From assembly GCF_030384665.1 (NCBI RefSeq), contig NC_083680.1, positions 343,001 to 407,000 of the forward strand: DNA of 64,000 nt, in the 5' to 3' direction. The notes under the pieces are model-generated. The model was not told the origin of the DNA and did not search any database. It was given only the letters and a program-made list of their open reading frames with translations. The translations under genes and the position numbers were made by a program. Positions 8,408 through 19,749 of this stretch are shown here, piece by piece. Each line of letters starts with the position of its first letter. Position 1 is the stretch's first letter. The DNA comes from Lodderomyces elongisporus (lineage: Eukaryota > Ascomycota > Pichiomycetes > Serinales > Debaryomycetaceae).

Positions 8408-11400
8408 CTTTTGCGGTTTGGGGTGGGAAATATGGATTTAATTTGGTAAGGTAAGAAGAAGAGGAAAAGAAGAAAAGGAAAAAAGAAAAAGAAGAAGAAG
8501 AGGAAATGGGAAAAAAAATGGGAGGGATTTTAAAAACAGGATTTGAAACGATATATAAAATACTGGATTAGCAATGCTGGGTGTAGGAAGGGAGACAGTG
8601 TCTATGTGACCGAGACAAAGAGAGTGAGTGAGAGAGAAAAAAAATTGTATACAACCAGGAATAATTTTATTATATTTTAATTTATTTTATTTTTTTGTTT
8701 GACCCACTGCTTCCATTCAAAACAAAGGGAAAACCATACACACACCGAAACAATTACTTTAACTCATACTCACACTCTGTTTCAATTTCGTCCACTACCA
8801 GTAGTTCAATGTTCCTGATGTAAGTTTTCCTAACGTACATAATCTACAACAATTAAAAAAAACAAACCAATAAATTCAAATGGGTGCACATCGTGTGGTA
8901 GTGGGAACTTGGGAAATGAGCGATTTTTTTGCTCTGTTTTGTGCGATTTGTCAAAGAGAAAAAACAAAGGTCGTGTACCGGCGTACATGGACTTGCCCTA
9001 TCCCGACAATTTATAAATTGTAATTTAAAAATAAATAAAATAAAAAATAAAAAATAAAAAATAAAATTTGAGGTAATTTTTTATTTTTTGCTTTTCGTTA
9101 TTACCAACCATAGTGGAAAAAAAAAAAGACACAACAATAATAGCTCTTCTCTTATTGCTACAGATACTGTTACCACTTCCACTTCCACTCTTCTTTCTCT
9201 TCCTCCACCAAGCAACATATGCAGATGAACTAAACCTGCTGAGTCTGCTAAATTTTTTACTGGTGCTGAACATATTAGTTCCCTCTCATTAATACCCTAA
9301 TATTAGCCGCTTTATTGAACACTACAACAACAATTAATAGAGAACGACAAAACCAATCGTCACTTTTCTTTTCAGTTTGTTTTCTTTTTTTTTTTTTTGG
9401 TCGGAAACAACTTTTGATGCTAGTCGGAACCGACACATAATATGTATTCCATCTTTGTATTACTTTTTGTATTACTTTTTGGCTTTTGACTTTTACCTTT
9501 CTTCCTTCTCTTTGTAGTGATACCATAATTGAGTGAAATATGAGAAGTCCTACGGCTCGATGAGTAAGCAATTATTCCGATTGCACGTATGGTTTACCTT
9601 TCCTCTTCTTTTCTTTTCTTTTCCCCTCTCCCCTCTCCTTCGTTGTTTGAAAAATTTCTCAGTAGATGCACGTACTCATCTTCATCAAAGCCACCAACTA
9701 AACTTGTGCTACACTATGGTAATCTTCAACTACAAAGCACTAAAAAAAAAGAGAGAGAGAAAAAGAAAGCACACTCACTCACTCACACAAACAGAATGTA
9801 CAGTGTGAAGAATATAACCGTGCTTATTTCCTCTCTATCTCTTTGTGATTATTCTATTCTATTTTGTTCTCTATCAAATCTTTTGTTGACACTTAAAAAT
9901 AAAAACTTTTTGGAAAATATTTTTCTTTTTTTTTTTTTTTGTTCCGAGAGAAAGATAACGGCTACAACGGAATTAAATTGAAAAAAAATAAAATAAATAA
10001 AAATTGGAAAAATAAAAATAAAAATATTTCTCAACAACGTCTTTTCATCCATGGAGTCAGATCTTATGTCCCTCAAGATATCAAAGGTCTAGCTCTAACA
10101 GCAAAAGTCGTGATCCAAAGTAAGATCGGAATCTGGGATTTTTCAATTGTGTCTGTCATGTATTTTATTCCGCTTCACAGTAAAGTATTGCCGTGGAAGT
10201 AATTAAAAAACAAAAAATAATAAAAAAAGGAAAAGAAAACTAATCAACTAAACACAAATCAAGACAAAGGCAAGGCATTGCAATTGGAATATAGTAAAAG
10301 CTAGATCAACAAAGAGGTTGGTACGGCCGTCATCCCCCCCCACCCCCACTTGCATATCTCTTTGTTTCCACACACGCCTATAAATTATGAACTCCTCCCA
10401 CTTGGGTCAATTACCAACCGCTAAGAGTTTCGTCTCCCACTCCCCTCTTTCCTATTTCTTCTTTCCTCCTCTGTCAGTATAATCAACACAGAAGTGCAAA
10501 ATTAGGAATCGAATGAAAAAATACCATAAAATAAAGTAAAATAAAATATAGAACTGGCACAAATAAACAAATAAACAAATAAAGTAAACAAACTGGCACA
10601 AATCGATCCGATGGGAAGCGAACTTTGTGCCAATATTCGGAGCTAAAGAAAAAATTTGAAAAATCGAAAAAAAAAAAAAATATTTCGTAGAGAAATGCCG
10701 TCGGTTATAAAAAGAAACGAACAAAAAGAGAGAGAGAGAGATCAAAAAATATTTTTTTTTTTGCAAACACGGCCGAAAATGTTTCCTTTCTCAAAGTTTC
10801 TGAGTCCAAGTTTCTACAATAAAATGTAAATATATATATATATACATACAAAATTGGTTTTTTTTTTCAGTTCAATCTCCGTCGGCTTTATTTGGTGAAT
10901 TAAAGGACGTTATCGTCACCACCCTTTTTTTCCTTTATTTGAGAAATTGTTTTAGATGAATAGAGCTGTAAATCTTTTAAATCGATTATTTTTGCAAGTA
11001 TTTTAGAAAGCCTCTATCTATTCTTAGAGAAGGAGAAACTGAGTGGAAAGAAAAGAATACACCAAAATAATTATATTTGTATCGCCAACTGTCAAGGCTT
11101 AAAATTAAACTATTAATGACCCATATAATAAACCCATAGTTGAAATCTAGAGACTGAGGAATGGGAATTTTGTAAGTTGAAAAATCAAATCTACTTAGTA
11201 ATAAACCAGAGACTTCCCTGCCCCCCCCCCCCCCCCAAAAAAAAAAAAATAAAAAAAGAACAGAAAAAGAACAGAAAACTAAATAAGAATCGTAATCTCC
11301 GGAAATAGGTATCTAAAAATATATAAAAACCTCCAAAATAAAAGTCCTCACGATTGGTCTGCGATATCTTCAACCATATAATTTTGCTTCCAATACTATT

Positions 11401-12250
11401 ACTACTACTACTGCACGGAACTTTAAACTCTAACTCCTACTTTCCGCGGTTTTAATGCCCAAATAGAAATAAATGAAAAAAAAAAAAGAAGAAAAAAAAA
11501 GAAGAAGAAAAAAAAAAAGAAACAAGCCATCAAGAAACAAACCAAACCAAGATAGAAAATCAGTGTCTGTAGGGCATTATAATCTCTACAGTCCTCGATC
11601 GCTTTTTTAGCAACCTCTCTTAAGCCACATTGTAGTTTGATAATTGATTTCTTTGCCATCTCTTGCCCCCCCCCCCCCCCAATTCCTTCCCCAAATAAAA
11701 TTAAAGTCCACAAGATGTTTTATCATAATCTCGTGTAGTTGTTTCGTTTTGGTTTTGGAAATTTGTTTTAACATATTTATGCAATATTTTATTTACACAC
11801 TTTCTAACGTACTTTTCAATCTGTTCAATTTTTTTATTTTTTTCTTTTTTGTCAAAACTTTCTTTCGTAAACATCCATCATCATCAACCGAGAAACCCCC
11901 CCCCACCACATCAGCCATCTAACTAACCTACCAAACAACCAATCACTCTAGTTATTATTACATATATAGATATTCCATCTCAACAGCATGATCACATATA
12001 TCCCAACGCATCACGCTAGTTTTTGGAACCTAAAACATCAACAGCTTGATCCAGTCGAATGAAATCGGAAGATAAAATCTTAAAATAGGAATAAGGCAGC
12101 GACGACGAAACGGGAGGACTTGGGTTCATAAGAATGAACCAAAGGAAATAAAACAAAGTTTTGAAAAAAAAAAAAAATAAAGAAAACAAAACAAAATAAA
12201 ATAAAATAAAGAAAACCGAAAAGGTTTAGCTAGAAAGGTCTATGAAGCCT
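8408..12250. other. 3.8 kb spacer: PMP1 5' region and MIP1 3' region
   Basis: PMP1 (-) starts at the left edge and MIP1 (-) ends at the right edge. A TATATA motif at 8551-8557 lies about 145 bases upstream of the PMP1 start. The rest is AT-rich with long A/T runs, (TA)n near 10832-10842 and striking C runs: C16 directly followed by A13 at 11221-11249, C15 at 11666-11680 and C9 at 11896-11904. A less repetitive island at about 10040-10200 has a 7-bp inverted repeat (10070-10076 with 10121-10127). No convincing gene was found in six frames. Confidence 0.55.
11221..11249. repeat. C16-A13 homopolymer junction
   Basis: Sixteen C (11221-11236) followed at once by thirteen A (11237-11249). It is the most extreme of several C runs in this window (others at 11666-11680, 16160-16173, 47883-47899 and 58784-58794). 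It will be hypermutable and hard to sequence. Confidence 0.9.
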
Positions 12251-15200
12251 CTAAAGCTCCTCCTCCCCCTTTTCTCGTCGTCGTTTCTTCAACACATTTG
12301 TTTGAAGCCTTAGACTATTCAAACTTCGATCAAGTGTAGATATAGTAGAATGTGATGGAATATAACCTTTAGCAAGTGGTTGTCTCCTCCTCTTTACAGG
12401 CAAGGAACACAACTTGAGCAATTCTGTAATTGTTGTCAGCTCCCCCGGTGGAATGGGCTTTGGTTGCGAGGGCGTAATACAAGCATCTTTGGGATCTTTA
12501 CGTAGCACATGATCTACTTCAACCTCTGAGAAAAATGCACACGATTGAGGCAACTCATAAAGACCCATTTTGTAAGCAAACATCCCACGAGTCCAAACAT
12601 TACTAACTTGGAGCAATAATGAAGCCATATATTTATCCTCCTCTTTAACAAGATATCGCAACTCATCATGCACAGTAATGGCTAATCTGGCATCTATACC
12701 ATATCTTTCAATAAGATAATCCATCGATACAATAAGTAGGTGTAAATAGTCGACTCCAGAACTTTGAATCGTCCAATTGACTCGTGACGTCATATATGTA
12801 TTCTTGTTTAAATTCCTTTTTGTCAATGCTTCAGTAATTTGAGCACCAAGCACAGGTGTCCTAGGCTTGGGTTGTTGCGCAATAGCTTCCAACGCATTAA
12901 ACATCACAGATTCACTACCACCAGAATAAAATTTATTGCTCTTTACGGATTTGGACCCTCGTATCTTTCCCTTTGTACTGGCATAAAGCTTCTTTGCGGT
13001 ATCCTCTGCCTCTTTTTCACTTAGACTAGGGTTAAACTGCTTCAATAGTGTGGTGGCAAATTTCAAACCTGCACCATAAATTCTTCCGTAATTAAAAACT
13101 TTAGCATCATTACGAGATATACCCAAAATACTGGCTGTTTTGGAATGCAAATCAGTCTTTTGTGACTTTTCACCTTCCAACGTCATCCACCCCAATGCCG
13201 AACCACCGTGTAGTCCAAATATTGAGTCACCTACTAACGACGCAATCCACAATTCTTCAGAGTCAACATCGGCCCCCACAAAACAATAACCCTTTGGTGC
13301 TTCAATCAACGTTTTCAACTCAGAACCAATTTTATTCTTTTTCGCATTTGACGCTGTAAGCCATGTGTTTTCAGTTGCACGACGCGTTATGGTGCCCATA
13401 GACGCCAAGCGTGGCAAAATGATCCCCATATCCAGATGTTCAGCGTTTTCCTTTTTAGTTTTAAAAAACCTCGCTTTCCGCTCATCATCATTGAACACAA
13501 CAAATTGGTCCGAGATCCGTTGTCTATTACCCATCCAATACGAAGCTTCGTTATTGAGCTTGAGGATTTTTGCTGCATAGTCATACTGCGATGTTAATAC
13601 ACCCTCGTCGAAAAATCTCAAAAACCGTTTGGAAAGAACAGAGGTACATCTGAGGGTGGGACCATCTGGATGAGGAACTTTGAACAATACATATGACTGA
13701 CCAGCTGGGTTCAATGCATCATACGTCGATTCTATTTCGTCTCCGGTTAATCTGACTTGAACGTAATTTTTCTCCTTCAACTCAGCAACGAGTTCTTCAC
13801 TATAAGGTACTTTAAAGCACCAGCCTTGCGACTTGACCCAGAATAATGGGTACCCTTCCCATTTTAATCTCAATAGCAATGGTGTTATTCTTGTTCGCAA
13901 ACTAATATTCATTTCAGTCTTGGAACTGGACTTGAACAATTCCCTGTACCATTCCGGATATCCAGTCAAGTACGCATTATTCTTGACTGGTGTTCCGTCT
14001 TTTTTCAATCGAGCCTTTTTCAATGTCCAATCCAATTGGCTCAACCAGGGGTCGTTTGCATGATCCGGTTCCAAGTCTGGTTTGTTTTGTTTAATATACA
14101 CTACCAAATCCTCTGCCAATTTTTTCAATGTATTTTGAACTTCGTCTCTATTAGCCGAGTAACAAGACTCTGCAGATTCAATATATTTCACCCATTTCTT
14201 TGTAGTTGGCAAAATTAAATTGCCCAAATGCTTTAAAGCGGCAAATGATACTGGGTGTGGCACTTTTTCGAGAAACTCATCAAAAAGTTTCTGCGTCACT
14301 TTAAAAGTTGCTTCAACATCGTGAGCACAATAATTCATCAACATATTAAAGTTGTCAACCACCACTTGCGGATCCTCGGATGAAAACAATTCTCGATCTT
14401 CTTTTTGCATATCAATATTGCAATGAAATTTGGCCACATTAGCCAAAGAGTTTGGTGTTCCACGAAGTAACCATGGATCCTCTTCGACGAATTGAGCCGG
14501 CGTGATCCTTAATGGATCGTCATCCATAAGATGGCTTTCATCCTCCTCGCCACCTTCGTCCTCATATTGCCCATTATATTTATTTCTATTCTTCTCTTTA
14601 TTATATTTTTGCCATTGTGGCCGTTGTCTTGAACAAATACCACTTATCGCAACATGCAAGGCCATTCCATCGAGATAAAATGCCCTAGATTTCTTTATAT
14701 TGTACTCTTCTAATATCCTTGCACGATCGTAGCTCACATTGTACCCTATAATTAGTTTGTCTTGTTTCTCGCAGTTCATGGGTATCAAATGGTTCCAATC
14801 GACTTGTTTATTATTTTTTTTCTTTTCCATTTTCTTTTTCCTTTCAGAAACTTGTAAGAGTGCAGGAGAAACCCATCCATACCATGCCTTGGCTGAAGCG
14901 CAAGTTGCCAACACTGCATGGTTGTTGATTTTGTATAAACACTCGACATCAAACACCAATGCATCTTCTAATGGGTAAGGCACTTGTTCTGGCTCTCCAT
15001 TTTCAGTGTATTTCGTCCACCCAGGTTGGAAAACCCATTTGTCTTGATGCGGTATGGAAGGAATTCCATTTTTTGATTCTTGTGCTTGCTGCTGGGACTG
15101 TTGTTGTTCTTGTTGTTGTTCTTGTTGTTGTTCTTGTTGTGGTGATGGTTGTGCAAAAAACTCCTTGGCCATAGTCATATATGGCTCCGAGGCTATTGTT

Positions 15201-15748
15201 CCCAAATTGTAGAAATGTTCATCAAGTGATTTCCCTACAAGATCAGGAAAATTCTCAATAGTTATGGGGTCGGTTATTTGTGTCTTTTTCCCGAGCAATT
15301 CATTGTCCTGCAAGTGTTGTTGTGCTATCTCAAGCACCTCTTGTTTTTGTTTATTTTTGATAAATGCATCAGTTCTAGTTCCAGGAAAGATTTTTCGATG
15401 CAATTGTTTCGATAAGTACTGGATGCCAACTTGGTTGATCCTTGGCTGTTCAGCGAGTGGCGATGGTGATACCGAAGCATTTGCGGTCTTGGGAAATTGT
15501 TGTTGTTGATGTTGCAGCAGCAGCTTTTGCAACAGCTTTTGCAACGGCTTTTGCAACGGCTTTTGCAACAGCACTTGTGTCTTGACCACAGCGGGTGCAC
15601 CCAATTTTTTGGGAATGGTTGTGAAATGACGACTTGGTGGTAATGTGATTATGGACTTTGCTGATGTTGTTGACGTTGTTAGCACAATCCTTGTTTGTAA
15701 ATGGTGTAGTAGAAGCCGGTGTGGGCATGGTAGAATCGGTCGGCCCAT
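12251..15748 (-). CDS. MIP1: mitochondrial DNA polymerase gamma
   Basis: 1165 residues, family-A DNA polymerase that replicates mtDNA. The N-terminus (MGRPILPCPHRLL...) is basic and Ser/Thr-rich, fitting a mitochondrial presequence. Exonuclease motifs are visible: Exo I VFDVECL near 264, Exo II GYNVSYDRARILEEY, and Exo III CAHDVEATFKV near 475. Polymerase motifs follow: A GADVDSEELWIASLVG near 826, B NYGRIYGAGLKF near 890, and C VHDELRYLV near 1028. The catalytic aspartates are in A and C. Additions to the core are a (LQKP)n minisatellite near residue 65, poly-Q segments near 75 and 205, and a basic tail KKRRREKGEEEL. The gene diverges from the 18706 gene across 3 kb. It is intact, with all six motifs. 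Some N-terminal Leu residues are CTG codons, so they may be Ser. Confidence 0.95.
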   Translation of the reverse strand: MGRPILPCPHRLLLHHLQTRIVLTTSTTSAKSIITLPPSRHFTTIPKKLGAPAVVKTQVLLQKPLQKPLQKLLQKLLLQHQQQQFPKTANASVSPSPLAEQPRINQVGIQYLSKQLHRKIFPGTRTDAFIKNKQKQEVLEIAQQHLQDNELLGKKTQITDPITIENFPDLVGKSLDEHFYNLGTIASEPYMTMAKEFFAQPSPQQEQQQEQQQEQQQSQQQAQESKNGIPSIPHQDKWVFQPGWTKYTENGEPEQVPYPLEDALVFDVECLYKINNHAVLATCASAKAWYGWVSPALLQVSERKKKMEKKKNNKQVDWNHLIPMNCEKQDKLIIGYNVSYDRARILEEYNIKKSRAFYLDGMALHVAISGICSRQRPQWQKYNKEKNRNKYNGQYEDEGGEEDESHLMDDDPLRITPAQFVEEDPWLLRGTPNSLANVAKFHCNIDMQKEDRELFSSEDPQVVVDNFNMLMNYCAHDVEATFKVTQKLFDEFLEKVPHPVSFAALKHLGNLILPTTKKWVKYIESAESCYSANRDEVQNTLKKLAEDLVVYIKQNKPDLEPDHANDPWLSQLDWTLKKARLKKDGTPVKNNAYLTGYPEWYRELFKSSSKTEMNISLRTRITPLLLRLKWEGYPLFWVKSQGWCFKVPYSEELVAELKEKNYVQVRLTGDEIESTYDALNPAGQSYVLFKVPHPDGPTLRCTSVLSKRFLRFFDEGVLTSQYDYAAKILKLNNEASYWMGNRQRISDQFVVFNDDERKARFFKTKKENAEHLDMGIILPRLASMGTITRRATENTWLTASNAKKNKIGSELKTLIEAPKGYCFVGADVDSEELWIASLVGDSIFGLHGGSALGWMTLEGEKSQKTDLHSKTASILGISRNDAKVFNYGRIYGAGLKFATTLLKQFNPSLSEKEAEDTAKKLYASTKGKIRGSKSVKSNKFYSGGSESVMFNALEAIAQQPKPRTPVLGAQITEALTKRNLNKNTYMTSRVNWTIQSSGVDYLHLLIVSMDYLIERYGIDARLAITVHDELRYLVKEEDKYMASLLLQVSNVWTRGMFAYKMGLYELPQSCAFFSEVEVDHVLRKDPKDACITPSQPKPIPPGELTTITELLKLCSLPVKRRRQPLAKGYIPSHSTISTLDRSLNSLRLQTNVLKKRRREKGEEEL
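15521..15572 (-). repeat. 12-bp minisatellite inside MIP1
   Basis: Four tandem copies of TTGCAAAAGCYG on the coding strand give (LQKP)2(LQKL)2, or (LQKP)2(LQKS)2 if CTG is Ser. It lies between the presequence and the exonuclease domain, so length change should be tolerated. Confidence 0.85.
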
Positions 15749-18705
15749 GCCCCTAGCTGTAACTTTGTACTTTGTATATTTAAGTAGATATTTGACTTTC
15801 TAATTATATCAATCTTGATGCTTTACAATCATAAAAGTTTTTAACGTTCGTATGGTAATGATGTATTTGTTTCGCTTATCGTGATCAATTCCTGAGATTA
15901 GATTGCTTTTCTCTTATACACTCTTTTTATCTTCGAGTTCTAATTCTTGTTCTTCTTCTTCTTCTTCTTCTTCTTCCTGTTCTTCTTCTTCTTCTTCTTC
16001 TTTTCTTTTTTTTTGATCTTGTTTTATTTTATTATATTTTATTTATTTACTTATAATTGTTTTTGTTGTTGTATTTACTTTCTGTTTTTTTGCGCAGTCT
16101 CCAATTGTTTCAGTTGCGAAACCCTTCATTTATTACCTCTTCCTATAAACCCCTTCCCACCCCCCCCCCCCCCACCATCAGCTAGACTTTTATCACTAAT
16201 CAAAAAAAATAAAGAGGAGTCTACCTAGAGACTCAAAACCTGTGTTGTGCCTCACCTCAATTGTATGAGTGATATGTAACAATTTTGTACTTATCCTCAA
16301 CAAATTAGCTTAATTTTATATCGTTTTCGCTTAGTGAAAGTTACTACACCATGCAATAATTCAACTTAAAAATGGAGAAATCAGAAGTGAGAAGAATAAA
16401 TAAAAAGTCAAACACACAAACAAACAAACAGTTGAGTCCTTGAGGGGCTGTGAAAGATGAATGTTATTGTACTACAGCATTTGGTAGTAGGAGGCATCAT
16501 GGCGAAAGCAAGACGCAGGAAGCGGGTTGATTTTGAGATAGCGGAGGGGAGAGATATAAATTTAAGGGAGTACAGGGCCAGATTAGTTATGGATGGTGAC
16601 AGTATTTGCATAGATTGAACGCGGATCACTTCAAAAGTATTTAGAGTTTGTGAACAACAACAACAAAGTTGCTGTTGTAGTTATTGTTCTTGTAGTTATT
16701 GTTCTTGTAGTTGTTGTTGTTCTTGGGTCTCATGTTTTTCACGTGATCTCGGAAACCAAATATTGTTGTTTTTGTGACAGATACCAAGAATATGAAAAAT
16801 GTAAACAACAAATGACATCTTAATTTATGTTTTCCATTTATATTTTTTTTTTTTTCTTTTGTTTGTTTTTGGTAAATTGTATTGGCCAAATGTTGTTTTT
16901 CCCCAACAACAATCCCATGTAGAAACAAATTGAGCCACGTTTATGTAAAGCTTGCTGTTTTTCATCTTGTTTCTTTCTTTTATGTGTTTTATTTATACCA
17001 AATACGTTGTACTTCAAAACATTAACAGGTGAAAAGAGAATTTCCAGAATGACCATCATTCGGTAGCTCAGTTTTAAGTGGGGGCGGGGGGGGACAAGGT
17101 AGAGACAGACACACACAGACCCCCCCTCCCCACCATTCCACTAATCGCACAAATACTTTTGAAAGAAAACCAACTTTCGCGTTGATGAGGTTTGGGTCTC
17201 TACATTTCTTTCTACTCTACCACGACTATTGATTGTAATACTCTAATCGAAGCACTGTTTTGAAGTAACGTTGCTTGTTGAAAAATGTTGATCTTTTTTC
17301 TTTCTTTTTTTTTATTTCCCTGCTTCTTTATAGGAAAGTTTACAAATCTAGTACTCCTGGTTTTTCCATAGTGGTTTTTTTTTTTATTTAACAATTTCTC
17401 TCGTTTTCAATACAAAAAAGTTGCAAAACTGGAAAGGAAAAATTTGGAACAAGAAATTACACTATGGTTAAAAATTTTCCCACATGCCATTGACTAGCAA
17501 ATATCAAAAGTAAAGTTTGTAGGAAAGAAACAGAAAGATAAAGAATACTGTTGACCTGTTTTTTTTTCTTCATCTCATTTTTTGGGTATAATTTTTATAG
17601 AGTTTGGTGCAAAATAAAATACCATCATCAGCAAAGCTGGCAACGTAGGAAATTAAAAAAAAAAAACGAGAGAGATTACAGACCAGCAGCTTCACCGTAA
17701 ATTGAGTTTACTCTTGTAAAGATACATCAATTCTTTAAATTCAAGTAAAAATACAAACACTTTGACACTCACAGATAAAGCAATGTAGATACATATACTT
17801 TAAAATCCAAGAAACGACTAATTCAGCACCAAGACCAACCTTGCCCAAATTCTTTTTGTATATGTCAACACAGTAAAATTTGTGCCCACCTCAACATTAA
17901 TCCTAATGCAAAAATCAAAAAAAAACAAAAAAGAAGGAATGAAAGTAGAAGATAGAAGAAAGAAGGAATAGTATCAGAAGCAATCATAGTACTAAGCATA
18001 AACCAGAAAACAACAACAACAACAACAACAATATCACTAACTCTCAAAAAAAGCAAAAAAGACAAAAAAGGCAAAAAAAAAAAAACCTCCAATTGCAAAA
18101 CCAAAACAAATCCACGACGGTGAACGCTCCAAAATAAATAAAAAAAATAAATAAATAAAAAAAAGAACACAAAGAAAATAACATTAAGAAAAAGAGAGAG
18201 AGAGAAAAGCCAAAAAAAAAAACCCAAAACTTCGCTTCGATTCTCTCGCAATCACAAACAAACAAAAAAAAAAGAGCGAAAACCAAACACACCCACCATC
18301 TCTCCCATACTTTAGAAACCACTTTTTGATATAAATAATTATACACATTTTTTTGTTTTTGGAGTTCACTCTTAACAAAAGATACCTAAAAACAATACCG
18401 CTGTTTTATTATTCTTCTTCTTTTATTACTTTCATCATTGATTCTCGATTTATAAGTACATTTTTAACTTGTCAATTGATATCTGTCGCTAAAAGGACTC
18501 TACCCATTCCGTCACACGCAGCAACTAAAAAGCACAAACGGATAAACCGATAGCAATTGCACCTTGATAAAGTCTCGAAGAAGCAAAGCAAAGCAAAAAT
18601 AAACAAACAACAGAAACAAAAGCAAAAAAAAAAAAAAATTGTTCTACTCATTTTCTCACCACTCCCCACCTCCCCCAAACAAAAGTTATTCAAACGAAAT
18701 CCAAA
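15749..18705. other. 3 kb divergent spacer between MIP1 and the 18706 gene
   Basis: Promoter region for both flanking genes. Visible are a TTC repeat at about 15949-16005, C14 at 16160-16173, repeated TTGTAGTTATTGTTC units at 16670-16725, CACGTGA near 16740, an ACA/CAA repeat near 18008-18031 and long A/T tracts. A more balanced patch at 16457-16618 has a 53-codon reading frame of unlikely codon choice (see rejected). No supported gene. Confidence 0.55.
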
Positions 18706-19749
18706 ATGTCGAGTTTTTCCGGTTACAGAAAGGCAGATTTAAGCAGCCTCTTGAAAAAGATTGGAGTACACACTGTTTCCAAAGATACCAAGAAAATCAT
18801 GGTTGAGAAATTGGACAATTTTGTCGCAAAAAACCCAGACCAAATCCCATTGGTGAATAAGATCTTGGAAGAGATTGGTGCTAATGAAGCTGACGAGGAA
18901 GAAGTCACTGTTGTTGAGGAAGCTGTTGCCGATGTAAAGGAAGAAAACAACAACGACAATGGTGAAGAAGGAGAAGAAGAAGAAGAAGAAGAAGAAGAAG
19001 AGGATGACGAAGAAGAAGAAGAGGACGAGGATGACGAAGAGGACGACAAGGATTACAATGCTCCACCACCTTTGAACTTGAAGGAAACTATTATTGATCC
19101 TATCCTTGCCAAATCTGAAGTTGCAATTGACAAATTCTACGAATTCACCGATTCTGTAGGTATCACCTATTTGGACACCACAGAGAGATTGAGGGACCAG
19201 TTATCTTCAACTGTGACTTTGAACTTTCTCGAGATTTTAGTGGAGTTTTTGTTCTACCTCTACAACTTCACTTCTGTTGTTCCATTAAACAAAAACAAAT
19301 TTATCCACCAATTCTTCCACGACAACATTCCATACTTGGCCGAGTCAACCTTCCCATCAATTGAAATCACCAGCTTGTTCCAATACAAGGCAATTGCAAC
19401 GGGGATAACTTGGATCTTGTTTGCCATTGTCGTTCCTTCCATCACTTCCTATTTCGTCAACTTCACTTCCAGAGTTATCGAAGTCGAAGAAGATGAATAC
19501 TTGTTCAGAGTTTACTCCTTTGACCCTTTCATCTTTGCAATTGTCAAAGTGTTGACCTACTACTTGGTTGGCCAATCTACCTTGATCGACTTGTCCACTC
19601 AAGAATACTTCTTTAGTGGGTTGCAAAACAGATTATTGGTCCACTTAGGCTTGTACCACACATTTGCTTCTACATTGGGCTCTTTACCCTATGTATTGGG
19701 CGGTGTCAATGTCTTGATTGCATTGTACTCTCAATTCGAAGAATATTAA
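18706..19749 (+). CDS. multi-pass membrane protein with N-terminal helical domain and acidic linker
   Basis: 347 residues. Residues 5-55 form a short helical domain (FSGYRKADLSSLLKKIG ... KKIMVEKLDNFV) that resembles a SAP/HeH-type fold in pattern only. Residues 61-117 are a nearly pure Glu/Asp run encoded by GAA/GAAGAC repeats. The C-terminal half has about four hydrophobic segments (near 173-189, 228-250, 273-290 and 325-341) separated by short polar loops. There is no signal peptide, so the N-terminus is probably cytosolic or nucleoplasmic. The compact C-terminal part looks conserved and uses frequent codons, suggesting a well-expressed gene. I cannot name the family. If the N-terminal domain is HeH-like, nuclear-envelope or ER location would be a reasonable guess (inference). 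Confidence 0.85.
   Translation: MSSFSGYRKADLSSLLKKIGVHTVSKDTKKIMVEKLDNFVAKNPDQIPLVNKILEEIGANEADEEEVTVVEEAVADVKEENNNDNGEEGEEEEEEEEEEDDEEEEEDEDDEEDDKDYNAPPPLNLKETIIDPILAKSEVAIDKFYEFTDSVGITYLDTTERLRDQLSSTVTLNFLEILVEFLFYLYNFTSVVPLNKNKFIHQFFHDNIPYLAESTFPSIEITSLFQYKAIATGITWILFAIVVPSITSYFVNFTSRVIEVEEDEYLFRVYSFDPFIFAIVKVLTYYLVGQSTLIDLSTQEYFFSGLQNRLLVHLGLYHTFASTLGSLPYVLGGVNVLIALYSQFEEY

Noticed and set aside
16457..16618. 53-codon plus-strand ORF (…MAKARRRKRVDFEIAEGRD…)
   Set aside because: Codons are rare types (GCG, CGG, AGG, GGG) unlike real genes here, and no family is recognised. Probably a chance frame in a more balanced patch.
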